Assembly: GCA_007844125.1 (NCBI GenBank) | Contig: CM017572.1 | Coordinates: forward strand, 25,067,879-25,131,878 | Reading direction: 5' to 3' | Source of the DNA: Sinonovacula constricta | Lineage: Eukaryota; Mollusca; Bivalvia; Cardiida; Solecurtidae | Length of the DNA stretch: 64,000 bases | Shown here: in pieces, positions 1 through 12,045 of the stretch | Layout: each line of letters opens with the position of its first letter | Position numbering within the stretch: the first letter of the stretch is position 1 | Made by a program: the position numbers and the translations under genes | Notes under the pieces: generated by a model | What the model saw: the letters and a program-made list of their open reading frames with translations, nothing else | The model's database searches: none | Told to the model about the DNA's origin: nothing

Positions 1-97
1 TTATTTTTGTCAATTATTAACAGCCAATTTATCGTTTATTTATTATTATAAAGATGTAAAATTAAGATTATTATTGATTATTATGGTTTGTATGATG

Positions 98-130
<33 letters not shown>

Positions 131-592
131 ATTATTATTATTATTATTATTATTATTGTTATTGTTATTACTTAACATAAAGTAAAAGAGGACCAAAATG
201 TTTCAATGTTTTGATTGTCTTTGCATTTGCCCATCGTTAACTACTTTCGTACAAATATTAATAATAAGGAATTTCTTGAATCATGGAAATAGTACAGTGT
301 ATACAGAAAGGTGTGAGCTATGATAACATGGGATAATACTGTTGTTGATATTATTATTGTTTATTCCTGTTATCTTTTTATATTTTATGTTTTTATAAAC
401 TTATTTTTAAGTCAATATCAGTATAATATAATGATTTTATTCCAACATTTATCCTTTATCATGCTGACATTTTTACACTGAGTCCCGCGAATACAGTTTT
501 ATTTTAACTCATATAAACATGCATACATAAATAAATAACACTAAATTATATCAATACTATATTTATACGCGTTTCTTTTATTATATTGACAG
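1..592. other. Intronic sequence upstream of the first visible Cav2 exon
   Basis: I see no coding sequence here. It is AT-rich and contains an ATT trinucleotide microsatellite at about 97-170. It ends in a usable 3' splice site (AG at 591-592) after a T-rich tract. By inference it is the intron between the IVS1 exon, which lies off the left edge, and the first IVS2 exon. Confidence 0.7.
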
Positions 593-700
593 TATAACAA
601 CGAGCCCAAACAGTACAGGGACGTACTTACCTATGTAAACATGGGCTTTACCGTTATGTTCACGATTGAGTGTATATTAAAATTACTCGGTTTCGGAAGG
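593..700 (+). CDS. Cav2: Cav2 calcium channel alpha-1, IVS2 exon, version a (mutually exclusive candidate)
   Basis: A 36-codon exon, phase 0 at both ends, with AG before it and a strong GTAAGC donor after it. It starts YNNEPKQY and continues into an S2 helix containing FTVMFTIECILKLL. In Cav channels this part of domain IV is the extracellular S1-S2 loop plus the S2 helix of the voltage sensor; the acidic residue in TIEC matches the conserved S2 countercharge. The next exon in order (2389-2568) encodes the same helix again with the same phases, so both cannot sit in one channel without breaking the six-helix topology. I read the pair as alternative exons. Together with the exon at 8146, which starts NYFRDPWN, this gives the usual Cav2 order S2-loop-S3. 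Confidence 0.85.
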
Positions 701-2388
701 GTAAGCCTGTTTAAGGGTTGCTTATGCCATGTGGTTTCAATCTATATTTTAATCCATCCACAATTTTTGTTTGGATGCACAAAAAAGCATGGTGTGACAA
801 CCTGACTGCCGGAGCTGTTCGAATTTATTTTTTGGATTTCAGAATGTTACAGGAAAAAATAGCATCTCAAATAAATAAAAAAAAAATGTATAAAATATGT
901 CCAGATGATGCAAGGACTTTGTAAATCATTAATGATTTAACCCTTCCATAAACAATCCGTTTCAAGTAAATGTATATTTTGATCTAATTTACTTGTTAAT
1001 TGCAATTAATTAAAATTTAAGTGCGTTTATGATGTTCCAATAAAATATTTATGGTCATAATGACATTATTTATTAAAGATTTTCATGCTTCAAATTCTTG
1101 CTCGGTCTTACGGTACGCACACCATGCTAGAGTTCAATTGAATGTAACCTATATCAAGGGTTTTTTGGCTCATGTCTACCCTTTCTTGGTGATGGACAGT
1201 GTGACCATTGTGCTTTAGAATAGTGTGATGATGCGATAGAGGAAGACGGCAGATTGTCAAAATCGATAAAATGTCAATATAAAAAGAAAAACAGTAGATT
1301 TGGGAAACTCGAAATGGTAGAAAACTTTTTATCATTGCCAATGAAAGCATCAAAGTTCATCTTGCCAAAAGCTAGTGAAAGCTTTTTTTTGCGTGTGTTG
1401 AAAGTTTGTAATAGTTTGGGGTTTGTTTTTTCAAATAAGACATTGAAAAAAGCGTATATATTTGTTTTATAAGCATTGTTAGTTTTTCTACATAGGGTTG
1501 TTCATTTCCATTTGTCATTTCTTAATAATGGATAAATCTGAGTCAATTTCATATTGGTATTTAACATTTTATATAAGTTTGTCATTCATTTCAAGTTAGT
1601 TGGTTGAGAAAAAATTTCAAAAATAGGATTTGAACAAAAATGTCAAAAGTAGATTTGAATAAAATTCTTTATTGAGCATCTCGCATTCCGTCTTCTTCTG
1701 TCGCTTTAATATCGGTTACGTATGCGGTGACTAATGATTGATGTGGGATTTTCTAACTGCTAAATTTTTGCTGTTAATGTTGCACTTATTAACCACTGTT
1801 TAATCTTAATTAATTGACTAAAGGAAACGAGATATTTAAGATGTGTGCATAAATCATTTATTGTCTTTTCAACTGCCAATTTTTGACTATCTTTGGTTAT
1901 AAAGAACACTGCTTTATTGGCATGACAAAGTTTCATGCTCAAAGGAGATTACATAATAAAATCATTATATTATGTAAATCTTTTGAACTAGAAAGACTTT
2001 GATATATGAAAAATGTGTAAATAATCCTGTCATTTTTTGTTTTGATAATAGATTCTTTATGCAGCACAAAACTTAACTTTTTTTTTAGCCTGTTAGTTAA
2101 ACTTCTTAAGAAAGTTTGTTTACCTCAAGTCAACTTGAAAACATAATTAGAAGACTATTTATGTAATTCGAAATCAGTTTATATCAAATATATGCAAAAA
2201 ACGCTTTTCAACCAAAAACATTCTAAAAGAGGCTTCGGTATACTTCCTGGAAAAAGAACATTCAAAACATCTCAAGAAGTTTAAGGATCCAGGCATCCTC
2301 GTTTCCTTAGTGTCTTTAATATTCACAGTAACCCTACCAGCAGCCCTTTTAATTCTACTGTTTTCTTTACTATTTTTTTCGCCATCAG
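701..2388 (+). other. Intron between the two IVS2 exons
   Basis: About 1.7 kb, AT-rich, with no gene recognised. Short ORFs on either strand have no domain signature and no suitable splice phase. If the flanking exons are mutually exclusive, this intron should carry the control elements that stop them being joined; I could not identify any by eye. A T-rich tract and a second possible AG (2399-2400) lie close to the used acceptor at 2387-2388. Confidence 0.6.
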
Positions 2389-2568
2389 TTTAATAATCAG
2401 AACGAGTTTGATCAAAGAATGGGACACACGGACCCTGATCTTCAAGCAACCGAGTCGAATGTTCAGAGAGGCTCCCAATATGAACGTGTGCTCATCTCTA
2501 TAAATATTGTCTTCACCGTACTGTTTACCATCGAGTGTATACTTAAGCTATTGGCGTTCGGATTTAAG
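2389..2568 (+). CDS. Cav2: Cav2 calcium channel alpha-1, IVS2 exon, version b (mutually exclusive candidate)
   Basis: A 60-codon exon, phase 0 to phase 0, beginning FNNQNEFDQR and ending in S2 with FTVLFTIECILKLLAFGFK. Over the aligned S2 part about 20 of 31 residues equal those of the exon at 593-700, so the two arose by exon duplication. This version carries roughly 20 extra hydrophilic residues (GHTDPDLQATESNVQRGS) that would enlarge the extracellular S1-S2 loop. The acceptor AG at 2387-2388 is chosen because the resulting FNN start matches the YNN start of the other exon. A second in-frame AG at 2399-2400 would remove four residues. The donor (GTTTGG) is weaker than that of the first exon. 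Confidence 0.82.
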
Positions 2569-3652
2569 GTTTGGAGCTTGCTATTTCGATGTTTTGTTAC
2601 TACTGTATGACCTTCTTAGATGTCTTCCCCAGTCAAGTGACTTGCAGACTTACTCTAAACAAATATTTATACATGGATGTGTAATAATTGTAATTGTATT
2701 TTCTTCTTTCTATTTTTTCCAGGCAAGTGTTTTTTTCATTTCCTGCTCTTTCCTCCCCCATCTCTAGTATTTTTTTTTTTAAGGTTCTGTACAAACGTGT
2801 TATCATATTGTTATACCTGTCGATGACAAATTTAAGACCCCGTGTATCTTTAAATGGCGTCTTCCAGTGTTTTTTCTGTGCCTGTCCACTCTTCTTTTGA
2901 AGAAGTAATGTCTCATCGGCACGAATGCGACCCTAGGGCGTATTCGTGTTTGTCAAAATACCAATCCAATAGATGAACAACTCTTTCTTACATAGTTACC
3001 AATTTATTGATTTCTCAATATCTCTTGATAGATCTTGTTTCTTTATACCTGTTATTTATTTTAAAGTGAGATTATTGCAAAGTCTAGTAATTATACATGG
3101 AAAATAGTGTTCGATTTTGTCGGGAAATCACGTTATGCTTACATTTACCCACAGTGCCATTCATTTTTCTTATTAGGAAATAAAAGAATTTTAATGCAAG
3201 AAAAGAATCTTCCAATGGATCAGAAACTTTTGAGACCAGTCTTATGTTCTCCCTCATACACTTGCCTTTTATTTTTCATTCCAATTTATGAAAGAAAGTC
3301 ACATTTCCAAGTTGAGTAACGATGCAAGTAATTGATTGAGACATTCTTCTTGCGTGTGTCACCCGCCAAAGGTCACGCAATAGTCACGCATAGTACAACA
3401 TCAACTTCCCCTCCCCTGCTTTTGTACATTGTACCTAGTGGCATAGTTCCCTGCTTGATGTAAGTCAGTATTTATTTTGTTAAGTTGTGCGTGCAAACCA
3501 AACAAATCTTAAAAAAAACATTAAACACAAAACAAAACACTAAAAAGGCGACATATAGAAACACATTCATTACAGATATACGGAAATGCAGCATTGCATC
3601 AATATTCTTAATTCTACCAGGGGAAAAATACTTTCTCTAATGCTACTGAACG

Positions 3653-3741
3653 TGTTAGCGTAATCGGTAGCGCCTCTGCACCAGGTACGGGACCCCGGCC
3701 GCGACATACCAATCATTAAAAAAAGGGTAGTGGTTTTATCT
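3653..3741 (+). mobile_element. SINE family C fragment (head only)
   Basis: It resembles the tRNA-like head of the longer copy at 39093: a TAGCG..ATCGGTAG box-A-like stretch, then GGTACGGGACCCCGG, then the family-specific GACATACCAA...GTAGTGG. The tail is absent. Diverged. Confidence 0.6.
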
Positions 3742-4622
3742 ACTGCGAATTTCAGTGATAACCAATGAGTTGACGTTTGGGGTAGAACAATAGAATTAAT
3801 GGCTTGTCTTTCAGTGGTCAAATAAGAATTTCTTTGTTTCCATCGTACATACCATAGAAATGACCATTGTCTTGCACCAGAACATTTCTGCCTTCATAAC
3901 ACTGCACATTATCATCAATCTACCCAATCCCATACTTTCATCAAACTACACACTGTCTATCATACTACACAATGTCGTCAAACTGCATAGTTTTTCTAAA
4001 CTATGTACCCTGTCATTAAACCATACACACACTACTCTAAATAGACTCACTGATCACAAGCTTACAATGACTGTATATTTGAAAATGTCCACATAGCTTC
4101 ACATCACATCACATGCTTTCAAATGTGTCGGACTATATTCCCACAGTTTTTTTAAAGTGATGCTATAAAAATGTTACAAAATGTAAAAAGAGCAATAACA
4201 GATGTTTTGTCGTTAATAACCTTCAATTTTATTTCCTCTTTCTATAGTTGCTGGTAAATTATTTTGCTTTTCACTCAGTTTAAGACCCAATTTGCAAAGA
4301 AAGAAAAAAATGGAAAAGGGTTACAATAACATGTTATTTAAAAAGTATATAAAAAAGAAAAAATGAAATGTCTTTCATTCACAAAACTGCCATTTTTTTT
4401 TAAATTGCGATGGGCTGTGGGTTTTCTCTTGTGTTGAAAGACGAGCAACAAGGGCATGTGTGCTAAACTGCTTTAAATTTGTGTAATATTGGAATAAGAA
4501 AAACAAAACATGCTCAGGATGTTGAAATTATCGTCTTTGTGACTGTAATGAAAGTATAAGCTGTAGCTAGGCGTACTGTGACTATTAGTGGTGTTTGTTT
4601 TTAGTTTCTGTCTTCACAGTGA

Positions 4623-4691
4623 GTTGTCGTAGTAACCATTTTGACAGTCATTTATCAAGCAAACATTGTATCAGCATGTTGCCATAGCAAC
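4623..4691. promoter_or_regulatory. Pair of RFX X-box-like palindromes in intron
   Basis: GTTGCCATAGCAAC (4678-4691) fits the RFX X-box consensus GTNRYY-AT-RRNAAC class of 14-bp palindromes fully. GTTGTCGTAGTAAC (4623-4636) matches apart from the centre. The starts are 55 bp apart. Function as an intronic enhancer is inference only. Confidence 0.35.
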
Positions 4692-6170
4692 CGTCAACTT
4701 TTCAGTTTTTTCTTTATTTATTTATCTAAATAGTTATGTTATAAACTTTTTACCTCACCTATGGGATTTTATTGTTTTTTTCTTATAGATGTTAAAGCAA
4801 AATAGTACTATAAGTAGACATTGTTAAAATTCATATTTTTTCTTACCAGTTCATAAAACAGCCATTTTTTTTTTTTTTTAAACCAATAATTGAAACTCTC
4901 AATCTAAACTGGCTACTTACAATAATATATAATATTCAATAGAAATATAATAGAACTTGATTAAGTCTAGTTGATACAATGTTTGAATTCTTAAGAATTG
5001 TCAGTCAAACATGGTTAATAATGACCTGCTTACATTTAACAATGCTTTTGCTTCATTACCCAATCTGTAGTTGCAGAACCTTGCAGCTTTGATCAAAGTT
5101 CCGGATATGGGATAGAAATCTGACTTGAACATTTCTAGATTTTTTTACATCCTCCTCAATTCTCAACTCTGTCTTATCAATAAATGGAAATTGTCTCCCT
5201 TGTTTGATAAGGTCTGAGATAATCCAAAGAGTACATAGGTCCTTTTATTTGGAATCCTCTGACTTAATCGGCTATTCTTTTGGATTGCCATTGCAAACAA
5301 AAATGTTCATAGTTTTGCATAAACATGAGCTCTCAATCTATTTAAATATGTAAGATTTTATGGAGAAAGAAAATAAAAGATTTTCCCAAAATCTGGAGCT
5401 TCGTCATAACTATGCATGATCATTGCCCTTGTCTGTCATTTTATCCAATCAATAATCAGGATTTACTTGGCACCTGATCGTATTAAGCTTTAATACTCAC
5501 ATTGCACACACAGTGTGTTGTCATATCTTCATATACATCAAATAGAAAGAAAAAAAACTATTTTCTCTATGATAAGGTATTTCATATTTTATTAATTAAT
5601 AGTCATTGATCTTTAAAGCTTAAAAGATTTTCATTTTTAATTTCTATATTGATTACCTTGATGTTGGTGTTCGTATTAGAATTAAAAGTTGCCAGGTGAC
5701 ATCAAAAGACAAATGATACTATTTGTCTTATTGACATGTTTTAAAAATTCATTCGAAATTCAGCTTCAGCTTTTGCTTATTCCGACATGTTGTGCGTGCA
5801 TGTTTTAATGTGTATATGTATAGTGTTCACTTCATATGGTCGGTGTCTAATCTACACATTTCCTAACATTTTTGTCCACTCAGCCAACATAGAGATACAC
5901 CAACTAGTAAAACATGTGAATATATGACATGATATCCCACCTTCGTATCACTGTATGGTTTTTAAAGCCGCCACTAATATGTTGACTGCATACAAAACTT
6001 TTGAGAACTTTTTGTACGCTTTGACATCAAAAAAATTTCAATCACACAATCACATGTGCTTATAATCACAAAACTGTATAAAATGCGAGTTCACTCACTG
6101 CATAAACTAACGGCATACACAGTCGCAAAATTCCTTCGCAGTTGTATTTCTTGAACATCAAATTTTACCA

Positions 6171-6384
6171 GGGGGTGCCCATGGCCGTGCAGTTACAGTC
6201 TGCAACTTGTATCTCCTCAGTCCCTTGCCACATGGGTTCTAGTCCTGGTTAGGGCAAAAACTTTGTGGTAGGCTTTCCAGCTAACCTGCTGTGCGCTGGT
6301 AGTTCTACCCAGACTTAAGCATGGGGTCATCCTCCGTCAATAATTAGCTGGACATTGGCAATTTCGGTGCAATGTAACAAAAAG
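6171..6384 (+). mobile_element. SINE family A (variant with CAATGTAACAAAAA tail)
   Basis: The head GGGGGTGCCCATGG..GTGCAGTTACAGTC and the box-B-like GGGTTCTAGTCC mark a tRNA-derived promoter. A shared body follows (TTTCCAGCTAACCTG, TCTACCCAGACTTAAG, TAGCTGGACATTG), and it ends in an A-rich tail. The same body recurs many times in this window. Confidence 0.85.
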
Positions 6385-7833
6385 TTAAAAAAATACTTGC
6401 AAGTACTTTATTATTTAATATGTTTATGTAATAGTTTTTTTAAATATATATAAAAAAACACAGCTATAAGTCAAGTTATAATGATCGTAGCTCTCATTAA
6501 GCTTTCGTTAATAAAAGATGATTATCGTAACATCGACTTTCCAGAGTTGACAGGCCTCGGCCATTTTAGTTTATAGGCAGAGACTAGTTAGGAAGTATCA
6601 CTGCGATGGGATTTGATAAATAGTTGTCATTACTTCCACTAATAAACACTGTTACACACTGTTGTCATGTCTTTGGTATATCGGTATAGCTTTCATTGTA
6701 TTCAGCATGCATGTACATGTGTAGATATATATTGTTTTCTCTTACTTAACAGCGTACAAATTCACCAGGTATTGCCGATTTTTATTTTATAATTGTAATG
6801 TTAAATAATGTTTTGAAGTTATTCATAAGAATATATTTCAATATATTAATATATCAATACATTATGCAGCAGTAAATAGATTGTAACTGGATTTAATTGG
6901 TACACTTTTCTCTATAAGTGCATCTATATTTTAATAATATATATAAATAGTCATGTCATTAAAAATCTTAAAACTGCTAAGTGCTTTTTTTTTCATTTAA
7001 TAAACTTAAACATAAAGAATTGTTCAAATTGATGAATATTCAGATGCCTTTTTAACATTTTTTTAATTAACCTAATCATTTCTGCATTCTAATATTGTAT
7101 AGTTTGGGATTATTTACTTCTAGGTGTATGATCTTTTCACTGTCAAATTTCTATGTATTTAGACTCGAAAATTGCACAAAAATTGAAATATGTGCTTCAC
7201 AGTGCTAAAACTTCACCAAAACAATGCAAAGAGTATGCTTTAAATATGAATTATATTGAAGATATATTAAACTTGTCATACAGTTTGCTATGCTACTATA
7301 ATCACTTATGTGAACAACAACAGCATATTTTTATTTTATTAAAATGAAGTTGTTAATACATTAAAATACTTATAGTATTGTTACACTTTTTTTAAGACGT
7401 GAACAAAGTATTTACAAACTATTGATTCTTCAGACACGAGAAATGTACAAACTTCGTTCAGTTGTAGTATAACTTCATATATCCTGATATTATATATTGT
7501 TTGTATTATTACAAAAATATATAAGAAAGTCCTGATACAGTTCATATAAAATCATATTACTTAATTTAATGAATGTATAACTAAATGTATTAATGTTCAT
7601 TAAATGTTCTATCACCATATACTATATATATTTTTATTTTGTAAACTAAATTGTGCCTACTTATAAGTATATTTAACTGTGCTATCATTTCAGCTAATAT
7701 TTATCTTATTAGACAAAAATGCTTACTTCCGAATAGTGACTCTTTTTTACTGTTAAATGATGCAGAGATTGATATTTTGAATAATTATATTTAACAAATA
7801 TAAAACCTTTCTTTCCTAAATAACTTCCATAAA

Positions 7834-8072
7834 GGGACGCCCATGGCGTAGTGTTAGAGTCACTGATTTGTAACTTCTCTGACTGCATAGCCTTTCACCA
7901 CGTGGGTTTTAGTCACGTATCGGAGTGAAGCACTTAATGTAGGAAAGTCTACCAGCTGACTGTGGTGCGCCGGTGGTTCTACCCAGACATTCGTCTAGGG
8001 TCTTCCTCCACAAAAATAGCTGGACGTTGCTAAAATGATCATAATTGTTCGCTGCGATGTATTTCAAAAACA
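7834..8072 (+). mobile_element. SINE family A
   Basis: Nearly full-length copy with tRNA-like head GGGACGCCCATGGCGTAG, body GGTGCGCCGGTGGTTCTACC, and the tail word GATGTATTTCAAAAAC. It ends 74 bases upstream of the Cav2 IVS3 exon. Confidence 0.88.
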
Positions 8073-8145
8073 TAAACTACTATGCATAATTTCATTACAG
8101 CTGACATTTGTTTAATGCCAGCATCAATTTTTTTCCTTTATCCAG

Positions 8146-8229
8146 AACTACTTTCGGGATCCTTGGAACATATTTGACTTTGTCACAGTGCTTGGCAGCA
8201 TCTTAGATGTGATGATAAACGAGTTTGGG
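8146..8229 (+). CDS. Cav2: Cav2 calcium channel alpha-1, IVS3 exon
   Basis: A 28-codon exon, phase 0 to 0, with TCCAG before it and GTAAGT after it. It encodes [17 protein letters not shown] followed by [11 protein letters not shown]. The RDPWNxFDFV(T/I)V(L/V)G block is the hallmark S2-S3 linker and S3 helix of domain IV in high-voltage-activated calcium channels. It joins in frame to either upstream IVS2 exon and to the S4 exon at 14584. The S3-S4 linker is a known site of small optional inserts in vertebrate Cav2; none was seen in the following intron. Confidence 0.95.
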
Positions 8230-9330
8230 GTAAGTTCAACATGTTGTAAATTATTCGTAACACGCTCAAAACCAGACATCATGCAACGGTTACGTACCCT
8301 CGCAGTACACAAATACTGCTGCATTCACCAATCTCCACACAATAGTTATTTTGCTGTGCAGTATATATTAAAATAACTTATACACACAAGTAAAGACAAG
8401 TCATTGGTTACCAATTTGTTGATTTAAGAAATTTACTTTTTACTTGAATAAAGCAACATATTATTTGTGTATCAGTATGAGTATAAATTTATAAATCCAG
8501 CTAAACATTAATTCTGCATTTTTAAAAAAATCTTTTTAGTTTTAGTCTATGTATCTTAATAAGTTTTTGCAAACATTGTAAATATTTGTTTTTTATGACG
8601 TAAACAATTAGATTAGAAGTTAGTTTATATTAATTTACACCATTAATTTTTATGTAAGCAATGTCCAGAAATCACATGATCCCATCCTTGATTATATGCA
8701 GTAGTTAAACTTACTGTTTGGTGATGTAACCGATGTGCATAGTTTGGCTCGATACCGCTAACAGACTGCTCCCATTGTTTAATCTCTTTAGCTCGCTTCA
8801 CATGAACTCAGTCTTTGACTACTGTGCAGACTTCTTCACAAAAAGCTTCCACCTGTTCTAACAAAAGCTCATATGCTTGTGCAATATTATGTGTTCCATT
8901 TTCCTTTGTTTATTTGTTTATTTTTTGGATACCGATTCACTCATTTCAAGCCTATTGCAGCTTTGCTCTGTCAGTCTTGACACTTCAAAACTTAGTCCAT
9001 TGTAATTTTCCTTGAAATTACATTACTCCTTGGACATTTTCTTAAAATCTCAAATTTTCTGATCTTTCCATTCTTTGTCAAGTTAACCTACTTTACTTAT
9101 ATTTTATCTTTCTTTCATTCTTTGAAGATACCAATCTGATGTTATCTTCCATGTTTTAAATTACATTTTTTCCCAAAGGGAAAATGGAATGAGCATTGCT
9201 TACCTCTACCAGTACAACAACCACATATTGTGTTTTCGAAATATGGTACAATGCCACAATCATTAGTTCATACCTTTCATAGTTATAAATGTAACGACAA
9301 TCTATACATAAATATTAGTTAACTTAAATT

Positions 9331-9515
9331 AACTCAAGGTACATGCTTTTAAAATGAACTCGAGGCACATTCTTTTTTTAAATAGACTTGAGGTACATCT
9401 CTTTAAATGAACATGAGGTTCATGCTTTTGAAATGAACTCGAGGCACATGCTTATTAAATGAACTCGAGGTACATGCTTTTTAAATGAGCTCGAGGTACA
9501 TGCTTTTTAAATGAA
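9331..9515. repeat. Degenerate tandem repeat, about 26-27 bp x 7
   Basis: Repeated unit of the form AACTCGAGGTACATGCTTTTTAAATG with point changes. The later units are closest to each other and several carry the CTCGAG palindrome. It lies within the intron. Confidence 0.8.
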
Positions 9516-10731
9516 CAACCGTTCACGACAGTTACCATACTTTATTGCAAGGATTCTGTAATATCAATAATGACACTAACATGTACACTTTCTAATTGTA
9601 GGGTTTCATCTTAGGTGTTTTGTTTGCCATATTAAGTTAACTACAATGGCAGTATGGCTTATGTAAAAATGTACTGTTTACAAAATGTGTATTAGAGTTG
9701 TCTACATGACGATGTGTTATATTCATAAGAACAGAGCATCCCCATGTCTTAACGATGTTGTTAGCTTTCGCTGGTTTCCCCTGTTTATAGATGCATTGTT
9801 GTCTCGCAGTTTTTTTGTTTTTATTTTCATCCGTTTTTGTAAATAGGTAGCATTAAAGTTTTGGACAAGTGCCAGTTATGAAGTATGGTAAAAAATTTGT
9901 GAATCTGAATTGAGGAGTTAGATTCTTTTTGTAAATAGGTTGAAATATTTTGGGCATACATAATTTTTTTTTTTTCAATAAATTTCTTATTATGTTTTTC
10001 CTTTGATGTTAAAAATAATTTTCCTTTTCCTTTTCTTCTGCTATAATTTTTTTGTGAAGGGGATAAAAACTTTCGCTTTTTTTTTTTTTTATCTTCTAAA
10101 TACTCTTACCAATCTTATTCAACTCTGTGTGTTTTGCCAGTCAATATTTCCTCTATCTACCCTCTTTTGTAACTAATTCCAACATACCTTTTACCAACAA
10201 ATATCCAGAAAAATATTACAAACTTCTTTTTCAGGTACTTTTTTCAATATCAATAATCATGTGTTAGCCAGGAAACAAAACATTCTTTACATAGCATTTA
10301 TCATTGTTGTTGAATTTGTTTTAAGATGGCCGTAGCCAAATGGGCATCTTCCCAACCCGATGATGATCAGGTTTGTCAACCAGTTTTACTACAATAATAC
10401 GGGGAGCATGGTTTTTGACAGAATCAACGGCACCATCTGCTTTAGCAGACAGTAGTTCTAGATTACCTTAACTCCACATGTAAAGGTCCCTCTGAACTTC
10501 TTGTTAACAAACCTTGTGTTCTATTTATTCTACAGAAGTACTTCAGAAGATGTAATTTAATAAAATATTCTGATTCACAAGTAAGGTATTGCATCATGCA
10601 TAAATGAAAAAATGATGAAAAATATATAAAAAAAAAAATTCGGACTAAGAGCACACTACTTTGGGAGGTTGCGGATTGTGACAGAAAATTATGATTTAAT
10701 ACAACATAAACAGAAAATACACTAAGACTAA

Positions 10732-10900
10732 GGGTGCCCATGGTGTAGTGGTAAAAAATTTGTACCTCCTGATTTAATGTTGGAAGGTCTTCCAGCTGAC
10801 CTGCGGTGCACGGTGGTTACACTCAGACTGGGGTCTTCCTCCACCAAAATGGCTGGATGTCTATAATGGTCATCACTGGTTGATGAGATGTATTTCCGAA
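10732..10900 (+). mobile_element. SINE family A, internally deleted
   Basis: It begins AGGGTGCCCATGGTGTAGTGG but jumps from the head straight to the body (GTTGGAAGGTCTTCCAGC), losing the box-B region. It ends GATGTATTTCCGAAGA. Unlikely to be transcribed on its own. Confidence 0.8.
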
Positions 10901-11752
10901 GATTGTGGCAGAAAAATTATGCTTTAGTTCTAGATAAACTAACAAAAGTCTTTATTGTTGAAAGGACAGCTTGATGCAGAAGTTACATTTTCCATGATCA
11001 TCCAACAACTTAAACACTTTTTTCTAAGACACTGTTATGCCTCAGAAATTATGCCATTTATTTACATCCAGGAATAACATTGTGCAAGGCACTACTAACA
11101 ATAGGAACAATATGGTAAATAGTTTCAGTACGTCTCGTGACAGACATCATGCTTCTTTGCAATGCTTATGTAACTAGCAATTCACTTCCAGGACAAAGTT
11201 TGTGTCAGAAAGTATCCTTTTTTAATGATGGTCTCTCGTATAATACAAAACATCTAAAATAAATGACACAAGTTGATTTAATTATTCAGATAACTTCAGC
11301 AATTTTAACTTGATCGTTAAGTACTTTCCCTTACCAGTAATAGCTGAAAGTTGCATCTTGACATAATTTTATTCTTCTGTATTTATATTTTTTATAAAAA
11401 CACCATATCATTTGTGGAAAAAAAAATAAAAAAAGAACAAATATACTGGTAGCTTAAAACAAGGGACCTTTATTTGTGGAGATATGATTTTCAGTCCATC
11501 ACCTGTGTTCGCTTCACGTGGGCTAGACCCCCTCGTGTTTTGTTATATATTTATTATCTTACTTTTCAGATTATGTTCATCTATTTTGCAACAACGTATA
11601 TATTTTATTTCTTAGTTGACCCTGGAGTGTCCGATCCCCTTTTCATGAATTCAAATCTAGTTAATTATCACCATTATTAACATTTAGAAACACTTTAACT
11701 ATCAGCCATGCTGAGTTTGAGGATTATATTACCCAAGAATATAATTCAACTA

Positions 11753-12045
11753 GGGGCGCCCGTGGCATAGTGGTAGAGTCACCAATTTGTAACTCTTCTG
11801 ACTGATTTGCCTCTCACCGCATGGGTTCAAGTCCTAGTCGGGGCGAAGGACTTAATGTCTGAAGGTTTCCATCTGTCATGCAGTGTGCCGATGGTTCTAC
11901 CAGACATTTGTGTGGGGTTTTCTACCAGACATTTGTGTGGGGTCTTCTACCAGACATTTGTGTGGGGTTTTCTACCAGACATTTGTGTGGGGTCTTCCTC
12001 TACCAAAATAGCTGGATGTTGCTATAATGATCATAATTGGTTAAT
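11753..12045 (+). mobile_element. SINE family A with amplified internal segment
   Basis: Intact head (GGGGCGCCCGTGGCATAGTG, box B GGGTTCAAGTCC) and tail (TAGCTGGATGTTGCTATAAT). The body part that is normally single-copy, CTACCAGACATTTGTGTGGGG, is present four times as a perfect-register 25-bp tandem (11897-11996). Confidence 0.88.
11897..11996. repeat. 25-bp x 4 tandem repeat inside a SINE
   Basis: Four consecutive units beginning CTACCAGACATTTGTGTGG, ending alternately TTTT and TCTT, so the array may have grown by duplication of a 50-bp dimer. Confidence 0.92.

Larger units (their letters stand above)
2569..8145 (+). other. Long Cav2 intron (IVS2 to IVS3)
   Basis: 5.6 kb, AT-rich, no coding exon recognised. 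It holds a SINE-C fragment (3653-3741), a full-length SINE-A (6171-6384), another SINE-A ending about 70 bases before the next exon (7834-8072), and two RFX X-box-like palindromes (4623-4636 and 4678-4691). Confidence 0.6.

Noticed and set aside
3860..4096. 78-codon ORF on the + strand
   Set aside because: Low-complexity CA/AT-rich sequence with repeated ACTACACA-like words. No domain and no splice-compatible phase with the neighbouring Cav2 exons.
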